Shown here in pieces: positions 12,381 through 23,535 of a stretch of 64,000 nt of DNA (its first letter is position 1; every line of letters begins with the position of its first letter). The translations under genes were made by a program, and so were the position numbers. Origin of the DNA: Chrysemys picta bellii (taxonomy: Eukaryota; Chordata; Testudines; Emydidae); NCBI RefSeq assembly GCF_011386835.1, contig NC_088792.1:218460394-218524393 (forward strand), read 5' to 3'. The notes below the pieces were generated by a model. The model searched no databases, had not been told where the DNA came from, and was given only the letters and a program-made list of their open reading frames with translations.

Positions 12381-15300
12381 GCTACACTATATTTATTGGA
12401 TCACCCTTGTCCACGTGTTTGTTGAACCCCTCAAAGAATTCTAATAGATTGGTGAGACATGACTTCCTTTTACAAAAGCCATGTTGACTCTTAACAAATT
12501 TGTTCATCTATGTGTCTGATAATTCTGTTCTTTACTATAGTTTTAACCAATTTGCGTGGTACTGAAGTTAGTCTTACCAGCCTGTATTTGCCAGGATTGC
12601 CTCTGGAGTCTTTTTAAAAAATGTATGTCACTTTAGCTATCCACCAGCCAACTGGTACAGAAGGTGATTTAAATGATAGTTCACATACGACTGTTAGTAG
12701 TTCTGCAATTTCATAGTTGAGTGATGCTTCAGAATTCTTGGTCCTGGTCCTGGTGATTTATTACTGTTTAATTTATCAATTTGTTCCAAAACCTCCTCTA
12801 ATGACACCTCAATCTGGGACAGTTCCTCAGATTTGTCACCTAAAAAGAATGGCTCGAGTGTGGGAATCTCCCTCACATCCTCCGCAGTGAAGATTTTATG
12901 CAAAGAATATGCCTTTTCTTACTTGAGTGCTCCTTTAGCACCTCAATCGTCCAGTGCCCCACTGATTGTTTGGCAGGCATCTTGCTTCTGATGTACTTAC
13001 ATTTTATTTTGCAGTTAGTTTTTGAGTATTTGGCTAGTTGCTCTTCAAATTCTTTTTTTTGGTCTGCCAATTTATACTTTTACACTTGACTTGCCAGACT
13101 TTATGCACCTTTCTATTTTCCTTGGTAGAATCTAACTTCTAGGTTTTCAAGGATGCCTTTTTGCCTCTAACCACTTCTTTTACATCATTGTTTAGCCATG
13201 GTGGTACTATGTTGGTCCTCTTACTATGTTTTGTAATTTGGAGTATACATTTAATTTGAGCCACTATTATTTAAGCCACGTTTTTAAAATGTTTCCATGC
13301 AGCTTGCAGGCATTTCACTTTTGTGACTGTACCTTTTAATTTCTGTTTAACTAGCTTCCTCATTTTTGTGTAGTTCCCCTTTCTGAAGTTAAATGCTACT
13401 GTGGTGGCTTCTGTGCTGTCCCTTCACCCACAAGGATGTTAAATTTAACTATAGTTACTATTACCAAGCAGTTCAGCTATATTCACCCCTTGGATCAGAT
13501 ATCCTGGGCTCCACTTAGGACTAAATCAAGAATTGCCTCTCCTCTTTTGGGTTCCAGGACTAGCTGCTCTAAGAAGTAGTAATTTATTATGTCAAGAAAC
13601 TTTATCTCTGCTTCTCATCCCAAGCTAACATGTACCCAATCAATATGAGGATAGTTGAAATCCCCCATTATTGAGTTTTCTATTTTTATAGCCTCTCTAA
13701 TTTCCCAGAGTATTTCACAGTCACCATCACCATCCTGATCAGATGGTCAGCAGTATATTCCTACCGCTATATTATTATTCAAGCATGGAATTTCTATCCA
13801 TAGAGATTCGGTGGTACAATTTGATTCATTTAAGATTTTTGCTACATTTGACTCTGCTTTCTTTCATGTATAATGCCACTCCCCCACCAGCATGGCCTAC
13901 TCTGTCATTCTTATATACTTTGTACCCTGGCATTACCCATTAATTATCATCGTTCCACCAAGTTTCCAAGATGCCTATTATATCAGTATTCTCATTTAAT
14001 ATCAGGCATTCAATTTCACCCATCTGAGTATTTAGACTGCTAGCATTTGTATACAAGCATTTATAAAATTTGTCACTTTTAGCTATCTGCCATTATGTGA
14101 TGTAATTGAATGGGACACTTTTTTCATTTCTCTTCATTTCCTACCTGTACTTTACCAACTTTCATCCTCTCCTCCTTACTAAGATATAGAGAATCCCTAT
14201 TAATGGATCCTTCCCTGAGGGATGTCTCTATCTGACCGTGTGCTCCTCCACACCTGTCAGCTTTCCCCCAGCCCTTAGTTTAAAAACTGCTCTACAACTT
14301 TTTTAATTTTACATGCCAGCAATCTGATACCATTTTGGTTTAAGTGGAGCCCATCCTTCCTGTTTAGGCTCTTGCTTTGCCAAAAGGGTTCCCAGTTCCT
14401 AATAAATCTAAACTCCTCCTCCTTATACCATCATCTCATCCCTGAATTGAGACCCTGCACTTCTGCTTGTGTATATGGCCCTTTGCATGGAACTGGAAGC
14501 ATTTCAGAGAACTGAAGTCCAGGTCCTGGTTCAGTCTGTAACCTAGCAGCTTCAATTTGGCCTCCAGGACCTCTCTCCTACCTTTTCCTACATGCTATCT
14601 ACATGTACCATGACCACCCGCTTCTCCCCCAGCACTGCACATAAGCCTGTCTAGATGTCTTGAGAGATCCACAACCTTCACACCCAGCAAGCAACATACC
14701 ATGCGGTTCTCCTGGTCATCACAAACCCAGCTTTCTGTATTTCTAATGATCAACTCTCATTACTGTTACCTGGTTTTTTTGTAATAACTGGGATTCCCTC
14801 CCCCGGAGAGGTATCTTCAATGTAAGGGGAGCAACATGCCATCATCTTGGGGAAGTGTCCCAACTATGGGATCATTTCCCTCTGCTCTACTTTGATGTTC
14901 TTCTTCCCTGAGACTTCAATCCTCCTCAACAGCACAGAGGCTGTCAGTGGGACCGCTCTACTATGCCCGGAAAGTCTTATCTATGTACCTTTCTGTCTCC
15001 CTTAGCTCCTCCAGTTGAGCCACTCTGGTCTCCAGAGCCTGTACTTGGTCTCTGAGGGCCATGAGCTCCTTGCAGTGTGTGCACACATACAGGAATGCTG
15101 GAACAATTTGTACAGTGGGGATGCTGAGAGCCATTGACCCAAACTGTAAACCCTGTATATGAGGGAAACGACTTCAAGCTAGGGGGTGTGGCAGCACCCC
15201 CAGCACCTCTGCTTTGAGCACCTATGCACACATTTGCCACCTGTCCCCAAGGCAGGTAATCATACATGCTGCATTCAATGTGATAAACTGGATAGCCCCC

Positions 15301-15750
15301 ACTCTGCTGCTGGACTTTGCCTGCATTCTTTTTACTCCTGCAGATTTTTGTTGGGTTTTGTCTGTCTCTTTTTGGGGGTGGTGGTGGTATTTATTGCCCT
15401 AAGTTTAGAGAATGTTAATCTGGTGTATCTAGCTCTCCTACTCCCTCAAAAAACTCCCATTAGCTGCTCCTTTTTCGCTAGCTCTTCTAATCACTTAGGA
15501 GCTGGCTTTTTAAGCCCTTTTTCTTACTGAGTTAAGGGTTATGGGTGTTAAAGGGCTTAGGGATCATAGTCTTGTTAAGAAGTTCTCAGCCTTGCCTAGC
15601 AGGCTGCTGGGCTCAGCACATGCCACCCCAAACAAACAGACCACACTATATACTTCAGTCAAGCAGCAAGCACACTAACAAAGACAGCAAGCTCACCCAG
15701 GGGACATGTAGTCTCTCCTCCTTCACCTGGAGAACTCCCTCCCTGGGCAG
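12380..15750 (-). mobile_element. Degenerate CR1 LINE with endonuclease and reverse transcriptase remnants
   Basis: Minus-strand translation shows the CR1 endonuclease motif GDFNYPHIDW (near 13635-13666), a segment with EIPTLEPFFLGDKSEELSQI and NSNKSPGPG (near 12740-12880), and the RT block GFCKRKSCLTNL (near 12446-12483) followed by FNKHVDKGDP. These belong to CR1 ORF2. Stops and frameshifts break the frame, and the RT is cut off before its 3' half. The 5' part (about 14000-15750) is non-coding or ORF1-like, and its limit is approximate. Confidence 0.8.
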
Positions 15751-15802
15751 TTGTATTCACCAACATATATTATACTTTTGTAAGAATTTCATTTTTGTTT
15801 AG

Positions 15803-15896
15803 GCACTATCTCTGGAGTTAACGAGAGCACTGCCTTCTCTTGGCCCACGTGTAACCAATGTGGCAATGGAAAACTGGAGCAGCATCCACAGGATAG
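15803..15896 (+). CDS. SPIDR: SPIDR coding exon, first half of zinc-ribbon-like motif
   Basis: The acceptor is TTTTTGTTTAG and the donor GTAAGA. It is 94 nt, entering in phase 1 and leaving in phase 2. It encodes TISGVNESTAFSWPTCNQCG then NGKLEQHPQD. The first CxxC pair of a CxxC-x16-CxxC motif lies here and the second in the next exon. The human protein has the same block, as I remember it. The exon lies just beyond a large degenerate CR1 copy. Confidence 0.92.
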
Positions 15897-17356
15897 GTAA
15901 GAATCAGTTTGGTGTTCAATGTACCAAGGCTTTTTTGGTGTGCAGATGCAGCCTTAAGAGCCATATGTGGTACACTCATTCCTACAGTGTTGTCTATGCC
16001 TGTATTCTCCCCCAACAACTACACAGGGCGGGGGTTGGGAGGGAGAGGGACAAAACTGCAGGATTTTTATTCCTGATGGAATGACACAACCAGTAAGGGT
16101 AAGATTCACCTATTACGGAAGACACAAGTAGAATCAAAATGGCATGAGTTTGCTATGATATATTTTTGTAGGTTACCTCAAACTAGTACTGATATAGTAC
16201 TTCTCTCACTTTTTACTGGTATGTATTAGTTAACTTCTGTATTATTCCTCCTATTACATTAATGTAAATGAGAGGAGAATCAGGCCTGTTAAGTTTATAA
16301 CCTTTCTAAAAATGACCCTTTTCTACAAATAGATCACAGCTGTAAAGTCTGATTTCTCAGAACCTTTCAGGGCTTAAAACAAATGCTATCTGTTATCTTG
16401 AAAGGGGCACTGGGGCAACTGCATCCTGGGACATTGGTTCAGTACTGGCTCAGGAAGAACTCTACCAATTAAATTACAAATGCTACCTCCCACTACGAAT
16501 TCTACCAGCTGAATTAGCAATGCTACTTCCCAACAGAATGTTCTTCAGAAGGCTCCCATCTAAATACTTACCTAGTCTCATCTTACATAGTTTGAGAGAC
16601 CTTGATGGGATGACAGCACAAGACAATAATGCTGTAGGCATAGTGTAAAGGGAAGAAAAAAGGATGTCTTCTAGTGACATAAGATACATAAAGAGGGATA
16701 GAGTGATTTTGATTCCAGATTCTGGTAATTTACAGTTAAAGGGATAAAAGAATATTTACAACAAAAAAAAAACAACAACACTGTATTCTGTGTTGTACAT
16801 AATTTCCCCTGAAAAACCGCAAGCCAAAAATACAAAGATTGCCCTATATTTTGGTAGGTTAAGTATATCTAATTAGTAGTGCCTCTGTGTGTTTGTTTTC
16901 CAATGGATCAGACCCTCTCGTTCGAAGGAAATTTTGCTGTTGTTTAGCTAATAATGTAATGTAAATTTATTCCATAAAACCCCAATTCAGCAAAGCATTT
17001 AGCTATGTGCTTAATTTTATTCATGTGATAAGTCAATGAGACATAAGCATGTAGTGAAAGTTAAGCAGCTGCTTGAGCACGTCGCTGAATCAGGGCCAAA
17101 ATCAGTACATCATTCACTTATTTTAGGGAGGTTGTGGAATCTCCATCTCTGGAGATATTTAAGAGTAGGTTAGATAAATGTCTATCAGGGATGGGCTAGA
17201 CGGTATTTGGTCCTGCCATGCGGGCAGGGGACTGGACTTGATGACCTCTCGAGGTCCCTTCCAGTCCTAGAATCTATGAATTTGCCCTCTGACCTGTTGA
17301 CTGATACTTGTCTTTCATATGTCTCTTCCATCATTATTTGTTCACATATGTTTCAG
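15897..17356 (+). other. SPIDR intron
   Basis: A 1.46-kb intron, mostly unique. An old repeat near 16390-16470 (CTGGGACATTGGTTCAGTAC) has a relative near 57640. A CR1 3' end lies at 17117-17279. Confidence 0.5.
17117..17279 (+). mobile_element. CR1 LINE 3' end, 5'-truncated
   Basis: A classic CR1 3' end: GGAGATATTTAAGAGTAGG, GGACTTGATGACCTCTCGAG, CCTTCCAGTCCTAGAATC and a TCTATGAA-type terminus. Plus strand, strongly 5'-truncated. Confidence 0.9.
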
Positions 17357-17471
17357 GGGATCATATTACTGCAGCCTGTGCTCCCAAACGGTAATTTTGC
17401 CAGTTCTCAAAATGCAACTGGAAGTCTTTCTGCACTGTCCATCCCGACCTCATTGTACAGTAAAAGTAAAG
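17357..17471 (+). CDS. SPIDR: SPIDR coding exon, second half of zinc-ribbon-like motif
   Basis: The acceptor is ATGTTTCAG and the donor GTGAGT. It is 115 nt, entering in phase 2 and leaving in phase 0. It encodes GSYYCSLCSQTVILPVLK and then VFLHCPSRPHCTVKVK, carrying the second CxxC pair plus two more cysteines. A CR1 3' end lies only about 78 bp upstream. Confidence 0.93.
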
Positions 17472-18053
17472 GTGAGTGTAGATAATAAAAGTGCTAATTG
17501 TATCCAGTATATTTAGGGTAGGTGTGTTGATATCAGGTGCTCTGAGACACAATTTTCTATGCAGCCCCTGATTGAAGAAAAATGATAACTTTATTAATAC
17601 AACAAAAAGAAAATCCTAAAATTAATGTGGTACTGAAATGGAGATTAAGGGTCTAATCATGAAGTCCTTACTCAGGTAAAACACCTGAGTTCATTCTTAG
17701 AGCTTCATCCCACAAAATGCTGAGCACTTCTTGCAAGGTGCTGAGCATCATCAACTCCCATTGAAGAACTTGGCTGAATTGGGCCCTTAGGAAGTTATGA
17801 GCCGTGGATATGTTTTCTTCAATGAGCCAACTGATAGGCCATAGCTTAAAGGAAATATGGGTGTTTTGACTCGCATCCTGAAGTTTTTTCAGTATTACCT
17901 TTAGGTCTTTTGGTTTTGTCAGTCAACTGTGTGGTAAAACGTAGGACAGACAGTTCTAGGTTCAAGATATTAATTTTCATTTTTAACATGCAACGTGAAT
18001 GTTATACATAAATGTGATTTTTGTCTTGTTGTCCTTTCACTTTCTTACTGCAG
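17472..18053 (+). other. SPIDR intron, little recognised
   Basis: A 582-bp intron. The stretch at 17690-17790 (GCTGAGCACTTCTTGCAAGG) resembles an old dispersed repeat also seen near 50680 and 59780. No exon found. Confidence 0.45.
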
Positions 18054-18107
18054 CTGTTACAAAAAACAATTTCTTCTGTCCTGATGTCATCATCCAGTGA
18101 GGATGGG
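18054..18107 (+). CDS. SPIDR: SPIDR coding exon (18 codons)
   Basis: A 54-nt exon with acceptor TTACTGCAG and donor GTAGGT, phase 0 on both sides. It encodes LLQKTISSVLMSSSSEDG, which matches the human segment between the KVKVK and SYEVK blocks. Too short to be seen as an open frame. Confidence 0.9.
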
Positions 18108-18310
18108 GTAGGTATACATAAAATTAAGATAAAGAAAGAAAGTGAAACTTCCTGAAGTTTAGTTTAGAGGCAGAGTTCCGAAGTGGATAGTAGATATTCT
18201 GAGCTGTATGTGAAGACACTGGAGCAAAACATGCTAAGAATACTTTGCTCTATATAGCATCTTTCATTTGGGAATCTGGGAATGTTTAGGAAAAAATAGT
18301 CTCACTACAC

Positions 18311-18970
18311 CAGGGGTGGGCAAACTTTTTGGCCCGAAGACCACATCTGGGTATGGAAATTGTATGGTGGGCCATGAATGCTCACAAAATTAGGGGTTGG
18401 GGTGTGGGAGGGGGTGAGGGCTCCGGTTGGGGACTCTGGGGTGGGCCAGAAATGAGGGGTTCAGGGTGCAGGAGGGTGCTCTGGGCTGGGAACGAGGGGT
18501 TCAGAGGGTGGGAGAGGGATCAGGGCTGGGACAGGGGATTGGGGTGCGGGGCAGGGGTGCAGGCTCCAAGGAGCGCTTACCTCAAGCAGCTTCTAGAAGC
18601 AGCAGCATGTCCCACCTCTGGCTCCTATGCGGAGGCACGGCCAGGCGGCTCTGCACACTGCCCTGTCCACAGGCGCCACCCCTGCAGCTCCCATTAGCAG
18701 TTCCTGGCCAATGGGAGCTGCGGAGGCAGCACTTGGGACGGGGGCAGTGTGTGGAGCCCCCTGGCTGCCCCTACACATGGGAGCCAGAGCGGAGACATGC
18801 CGGTGCTTCCGGGAGCCGCACGGAGTAGGGCAAGCCCCCAACCCTGCTCCCCAGCTGGAGCGCCAGACCAGGGCAAGCTCTGGACCTGCTCCCTGGCAGA
18901 AGCTTGAGGGCCAGATTAAAACATCTGGAGGGCCAGATGCGGCCCCTGGGCCGTAGTTTGCCCACCCCTG
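18311..18970. mobile_element. hAT-type element, 660 bp, GC-rich interior
   Basis: Its ends are CAGGGGTGGGCAAACT and AGTTTGCCCACCCCTG, a perfect 16-bp inverted repeat. The 8-bp direct repeat CACTACAC flanks it exactly at 18303-18310 and 18971-18978. The interior is G-rich on one side and carries no transposase. Open frames inside it on both strands are composition artefacts. The 46423 element has the same type of ends. Confidence 0.93.
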
Positions 18971-19959
18971 CACTACACCCTGACAGAAAAGTATTAGTAC
19001 ACCTATTTACAGATGGACACTTAGTGCAAGTCAGTGTCAAAAATAACAAGAGTCCTGGCCGGCTAGTTCTTTCCTCTAACACCCAGACCCAATTGCTCTC
19101 AAGTAACTGCCACTGAAGTTTCATCATAGGAAGTAGCACTAAAGAAACCTGTAAAATATATAATAAATTGTGTTTTATTGGAACCTGAATAAATCAAACC
19201 ACAGATACATGAAACACAAGCAACCATGAGCTATAAGACATAGTCATCAAGTGGCTACTCTCTTGGTCTGAGATATCATCAGTATAGCCCTATTTGCTTG
19301 TCTTTGTGTTTTATGTAGTATGTTTAGTTGTTACTTACACAATACACTGTATTAATTTGATCTATAAGGAATATTTTAAGTTGAAAGTTTTTCTTAAAAT
19401 TATTTTGCAGTGAATTGTTTCTTGCTCTTTTATATTGTAGATAGTACATGTAAGCTAATAGACTTATGGTTTATAGAAGACCGTTTTTAAAATGAGTAAT
19501 AATCTTCCTGCAACTCTTGAACACAAAGCCAGTGTTTGATAAGAGTACTTGCACACTCTATTCTAAAGTCTATTCAAATGTCATTTGACACAAGCTTCTT
19601 TCCATTAGCTATTTTTTGTTTGGAAAGTATAACAAAATTAATTTAGTTTTTTTAATTAGTTGGGTTAGTTAAGTAAAACAAACAAAACCCAAAGAAACTC
19701 ATTTTCATGCTTTAAGTCTTAAGAATATTTACCAGTTATCCATAAAGATTACATCTGAAAACTTGCTATTTGGAGGGAGGGGGTTTTCTGGCTGAAATCC
19801 AGTGATAATTTTTTTTCTCCATACTCCACTAATTCAAACTGCAACGTTATTTTAAAAAGAAAGCACATTTAGGGAAAGACTAAGCATGAGAAATATCACT
19901 CCAAATTGTAATTTTTGCCAAAGTTAGTGTGGGCTTCAAATAAAAATGTTTTTTCAAGC

Positions 19960-20165
19960 ATGGTCAGAAGAGCCACTAGTCCTGTTTTCTAATCCTGGGT
20001 CTACCATCTTTTTGTGTAACCTTGGACAAATCACCTAACCGTTATATCTTCGTGTACCACACTATAAAATGAATATAATAGTACTTACCCCACAGAAATG
20101 TTGAGGCACAATTAGTATTAAGCTATATTGTGATCCTTAAAGAGCTATATAAATGCAAATTATTA
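19960..20165 (+). repeat. MIR-like SINE
   Basis: It shows the MIR order: a core with TGTAACCTTGGACAAATCAC, then CACTATAAAATGAATATAAT and an L2-type tail with CTATATAAATGCAAATTATT. Diverged. Confidence 0.55.
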
Positions 20166-20202
20166 TAACTATATGTAGGGCAGTACAGGAACAGGTGTAA
20201 AG

Positions 20203-20222
20203 TTTTTTTTTTTTTTTTTTTT
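20203..20222. repeat. T20 homopolymer
   Basis: A run of 20 T in the last SPIDR intron, just after the MIR-like copy. Confidence 0.9.
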
Positions 20223-20670
20223 ATGTTTAGTTTCTAATGGGTTTTTTTTCTTTGGTTACCTTCTTACAGACCGTGCACACACACATGCACTGCCCTATCA
20301 CATGCAAAATCCTTGGGTGTCCAAGAAAGCTGTATAAAGAAGCAGTTAGCTATGCTTTCATGGACTGGGTGCTAAATTGCAGTAGCCATTATACCTACTG
20401 CAGTTTTAAGAGCCTGACAGTGAGATCCATTCTAATTGCGACTGCTGGGAGATGTTTTATTTCTAAATTATTGAAAATCTAATTAGTTTATCAGACTAAG
20501 TACGTTTTTTGTAGCAGCATTTCACAATCTTATTTTGTTTAGCCTCCTTTTTGAGCAGTAAAAACGTTGTACACTGGAAGAGGACCTTACACTCTATCTT
20601 TGAGTTGTATGCTGCCTAGAACAGAACGTACAGTACTGTTTGTTTAATCAACATGCCTTTATCACCACAG

Positions 20671-20799
20671 AGTTATGAGGTGAAGAGTGTGCTAGGAAAG
20701 GAGGTGGAGTTATTAAACTGCTATGTCCAGTCTGTAACCAACCATCCTAGCTGTGTTGGATTGGAGGAAATTGTCCTTCTGGAAGCAGGAAGAAACTAA
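20671..20799 (+). CDS. SPIDR: SPIDR terminal coding exon
   Basis: The acceptor is TATCACCACAG. It encodes SYEVKSVLGKEVELLNCYVQ and then SVTNHPSCVGLEEIVLLEAG, ending RN and TAA at 20797-20799. The human protein ends with a few more residues after a similar LEEIELL block. The 3' UTR follows to a poly(A) signal at 21317. Confidence 0.93.
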   Translation, partial: SYEVKSVLGKEVELLNCYVQSVTNHPSCVGLEEIVLLEAGRN

Positions 20800-21340
20800 C
20801 CTGAATGCTGTCAGCTACTAGAATATCTATGGACTTTGTAATGTGGTTATTTGATAACTATGCCCACAGATAATGTATAATGCAAGCATGATAAGTAGTG
20901 AGGTTGTTTATTAAAACTGTGATTTAGAAAATATATTATTGCTAAACTTAAAAAAACTAAGTATGTAAAAAAAAACAAAACTTTTTTTCTGAATGTTTAT
21001 ATTGTGCTTTTGGTCAGTTCAGAATTTAAGAGTATAGTTCTTGAGAGTATTCTGTTGGAGTAAACGTTCATGAATGTAAAACAACTTGTTCTGGAGGTTT
21101 GAATGTTTGGTGGTTTGGGTGATATTTTTATAATGGGTGTTATGAACATTTTAATTTTGTGTGTATCAAAAGAATAACTTTTTAAATGTTATTTTTTTGA
21201 GTAAGGGTTTTAGCATGAATGGTGGACTTTAAGTAAGTTATCTGTTTTAATAATTTCCAGAAGCATTATATACTGCACACCATTGAAACTTAACTGTAAC
21301 ATTATTACCACACTGCAATAAATATTACAAATTCAGATTT
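20800..21340 (+). other. SPIDR: SPIDR 3' UTR
   Basis: An AT-rich stretch of about 540 bp from the SPIDR stop codon to just past an AATAAA signal. No repeat was recognised in it. The extent is inferred from the signal alone, and no transcript was available. Confidence 0.6.
21317..21322 (+). promoter_or_regulatory. poly(A) signal AATAAA, SPIDR
   Basis: A canonical AATAAA hexamer 518 bp after the SPIDR stop, followed by T- and GT-containing sequence. It is the best candidate for the SPIDR cleavage signal; no other canonical hexamer was noted between the stop codon and this point. Confidence 0.6.
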
Positions 21341-22999
21341 GAATGAGCCTCGTTATCTTTCAGATGTGATAAATGGTGTCAAAGGTATATTCAGCTAATG
21401 TTTTATAGTTAGTCATAGTCTAAATATAGAAATACTGTGGCATCTAACTTACCATGAGATTGTTCTTTACTCTTTATACACATTATACCATATAATGAAA
21501 CAAACTGGTTCAGGAGTGGTATAATTGTACTGACAGCTGCACGTAGATAGGGTTCTAACCTTAATCTGTCTGAGATGTTTTTATCTCAGTCTTTTGTGTT
21601 CATAACTGAACTTTAATATAAGACTAGACTGTAAAGTTAAGGCACCAACTGATTTTTTTCTTTGTCCTGTACAGCACAGAGCAGATTGTCTGCACTTAGT
21701 GAAAAAAACAATAGACCAGAGTTATATGGTAACTAGTTTTGCATGCTGAAAAGATTTTGCTGCCTGATTTGTGGCTATTGAATAGACAAATAACTGTAAA
21801 TCTGTCTTCTACTAGTCATTTCTGGGGTCATTGTAGATAATGGAATGACTTTTGGGCACTCTTTTGAGCACTAATAAATAACCAAGCCTTTGAGTCAAAA
21901 AAGACCTTTTCTTCCTTAGCCTTAAGAAAAAGCTACAAACACTGGGCCTAGTCCATCAGATAATACCAGGTGTAATACTTACTGCTGTGAATAGTCCCAC
22001 TGAAATCTATGGAACTATTTTCTGCAGGTAAGCACTACACCCTAGTAGTGTTTACAGCATTAGGTTGGTTTTCTGCAGGCCATTGCTGCCCCCACACATG
22101 CTGTGCTATTAATAAGTATACTTCCAGATTATGAACAAATTTAGGTGACTAAATTAACTTAAATATATGCAGTTATTTTCAATGGCAGTTCTGCCTCTTG
22201 GACCCTCACTGTCAGTAGAACTGCACAGCAAAGGTGGTCAATTTGTTCACTGAGTACGATTCAGAATTCTAAAATGTATCCATACAGAAACTAAAGATTC
22301 ATGTACTTGCAGCAATAATGTAAATAACCTGTTCATTCCACAAGGAATGCATTTTTTCTGTTGAACTTCATAGCCTTAAAACCTCTTTGTACAAGTAACA
22401 ATATACATGGCTGGACCTGATTTGGGGGTATTGCACAGCTGGAGCTGTTAACTGTTGTCTTGAGGTTTTACAATTTAATAGCAAAACTTAGCTTCCCTTG
22501 TGTTTTGTTTGTTATGCTACTTGAGAACCATGATAGGAAATGGCCTACTTGTTGTTAAGAGTTCAGCCACTGGTGGATACAGTTAGCTTGAACTGTTGTT
22601 ATAAATAGTAATTACTGACTCAACATTTGTACAGCAGAATGTAGTCCGTGCAGGAAGGTATACTTTATAACCATTATACTGGCAGACATGAATTTTAACC
22701 CTACTAACGAATACCAAAGTGTTGCCTCCATTTTCTTTTGAGATGTTTAAAACGTGCACTAAATAAGCCTATTCGTTTTTCCCCCTAATTTAATAATAGT
22801 ATTGAAAATTAAACTTTTTAAAAAGTTGTACTTAAAGCACACCTCCATTCTGGGTTTTACTGATGAATCACATTTTCATGTTAATATTACTATGCATGGT
22901 TGTAACTCCTGAGTAGTACAGCTCCACCTGTTGCATTTACTCTCAACCCCTGGCTCCAAAGCATAGGGCAAAGACATGAAGCAGAAGTGATTAAAAATG
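21341..22999. other. SPIDR-CEBPD intergenic interval
   Basis: About 1.7 kb between two convergent genes. It is AT-rich. Old dispersed repeat fragments are possible near 21940-22060 (CCCACTGAAATCTATGGAAC). No coding signal was recognised. Confidence 0.5.
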
Positions 23000-23003
23000 C
23001 TTT

Positions 23004-23009
23004 TTTATT
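23004..23009 (-). promoter_or_regulatory. poly(A) signal AATAAA, CEBPD (candidate)
   Basis: An AATAAA on the minus strand 527 bp after the CEBPD stop. No better canonical signal is nearer the stop on this strand. Confidence 0.5.
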
Positions 23010-23535
23010 CTTAGAAATGCTGTAAAAATTGATATAAAAGGTTGAGCATGCTCAGTCTTTTTCCTCCTACTATCTACAGTATAAAGGGTTTTTGAATCAT
23101 TTTTACAAATGTACCATAGCTGCATCAATATGAATAAAATGTAGAAAAAGAAGAAAAACGACTGTTACAAAAATAATTTAAGGGGAAAACCACAAAAGTT
23201 TAGCTTTTTTTCCCTTTCTCTCGCGCTCTCTCTATATATAATTTTTTTTTGCAAGTTCGGCGGTTAAAGACCCAGGCCGAGCCCAATCTTGCTACAACAT
23301 TCAAAAGAAACTGAAACCCAGCACAATTTCACTGTTGTTTCTTCCTCTCTCCCTTAATGCCGCTTAGGGAGCCGACGGGAGCCGAGCAGCAGCAGCGGCC
23401 CCTCCGCAGTCCTGAGGCACTGTCCCCGCCGCAGGTAGGCCAGTCCTGGCTCTGCAGCGCCGGCTGCTCCGTGTAGGTCTCTGAGGTATTGGTAAGATAA
23501 GGCAGTCACAGTCCCTCGAGTCCCTGCCCACAGGG

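Larger units (their letters stand above)
8464..15802 (+). other. Large SPIDR intron filled with retroelements
   Basis: A 7.3-kb intron. It begins with unique AT-rich DNA and a G-run near 8559. It then holds an inverted SINE cluster (9566-10062), a retroelement 3' segment (11575-11990), an old repeat at 12189-12380, and a degenerate CR1 copy (12380-15750) next to the following exon. Confidence 0.7.
18108..20670 (+). other. Last SPIDR intron
   Basis: A 2.6-kb intron. It contains a GC-rich 660-bp hAT element (18311-18970), a MIR-like SINE (about 19960-20165) and a T20 run (20203-20222). The rest is AT-rich and unassigned. Confidence 0.6.
243..21322 (+). other. SPIDR: SPIDR gene, 3' part (nine coding exons and 3' UTR)
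   Basis: SPIDR is a nuclear scaffold that links RAD51 and BLM during homologous recombination (family knowledge). The window holds its last nine coding exons: 243-330, 2901-3044, 3147-3206, 6995-7205, 8311-8463, 15803-15896, 17357-17471, 18054-18107 and 20671-20799. Joined, they give about 348 residues without a stop, against about 915 for the human protein, so the 5' two thirds lie before position 1. Every junction keeps phase. The piece matches the C-terminal family region (DUF4503 as I remember it) and ends in a conserved block around GKEVELLNCYVQSV. The gene converges on CEBPD, about 2.2 kb away. Confidence 0.93.

Noticed and set aside
18329..19139. Open frames of about 120-130 aa on both strands
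   Set aside because: They fall within or overlap the 18311-18970 hAT element and show no protein-like conservation.
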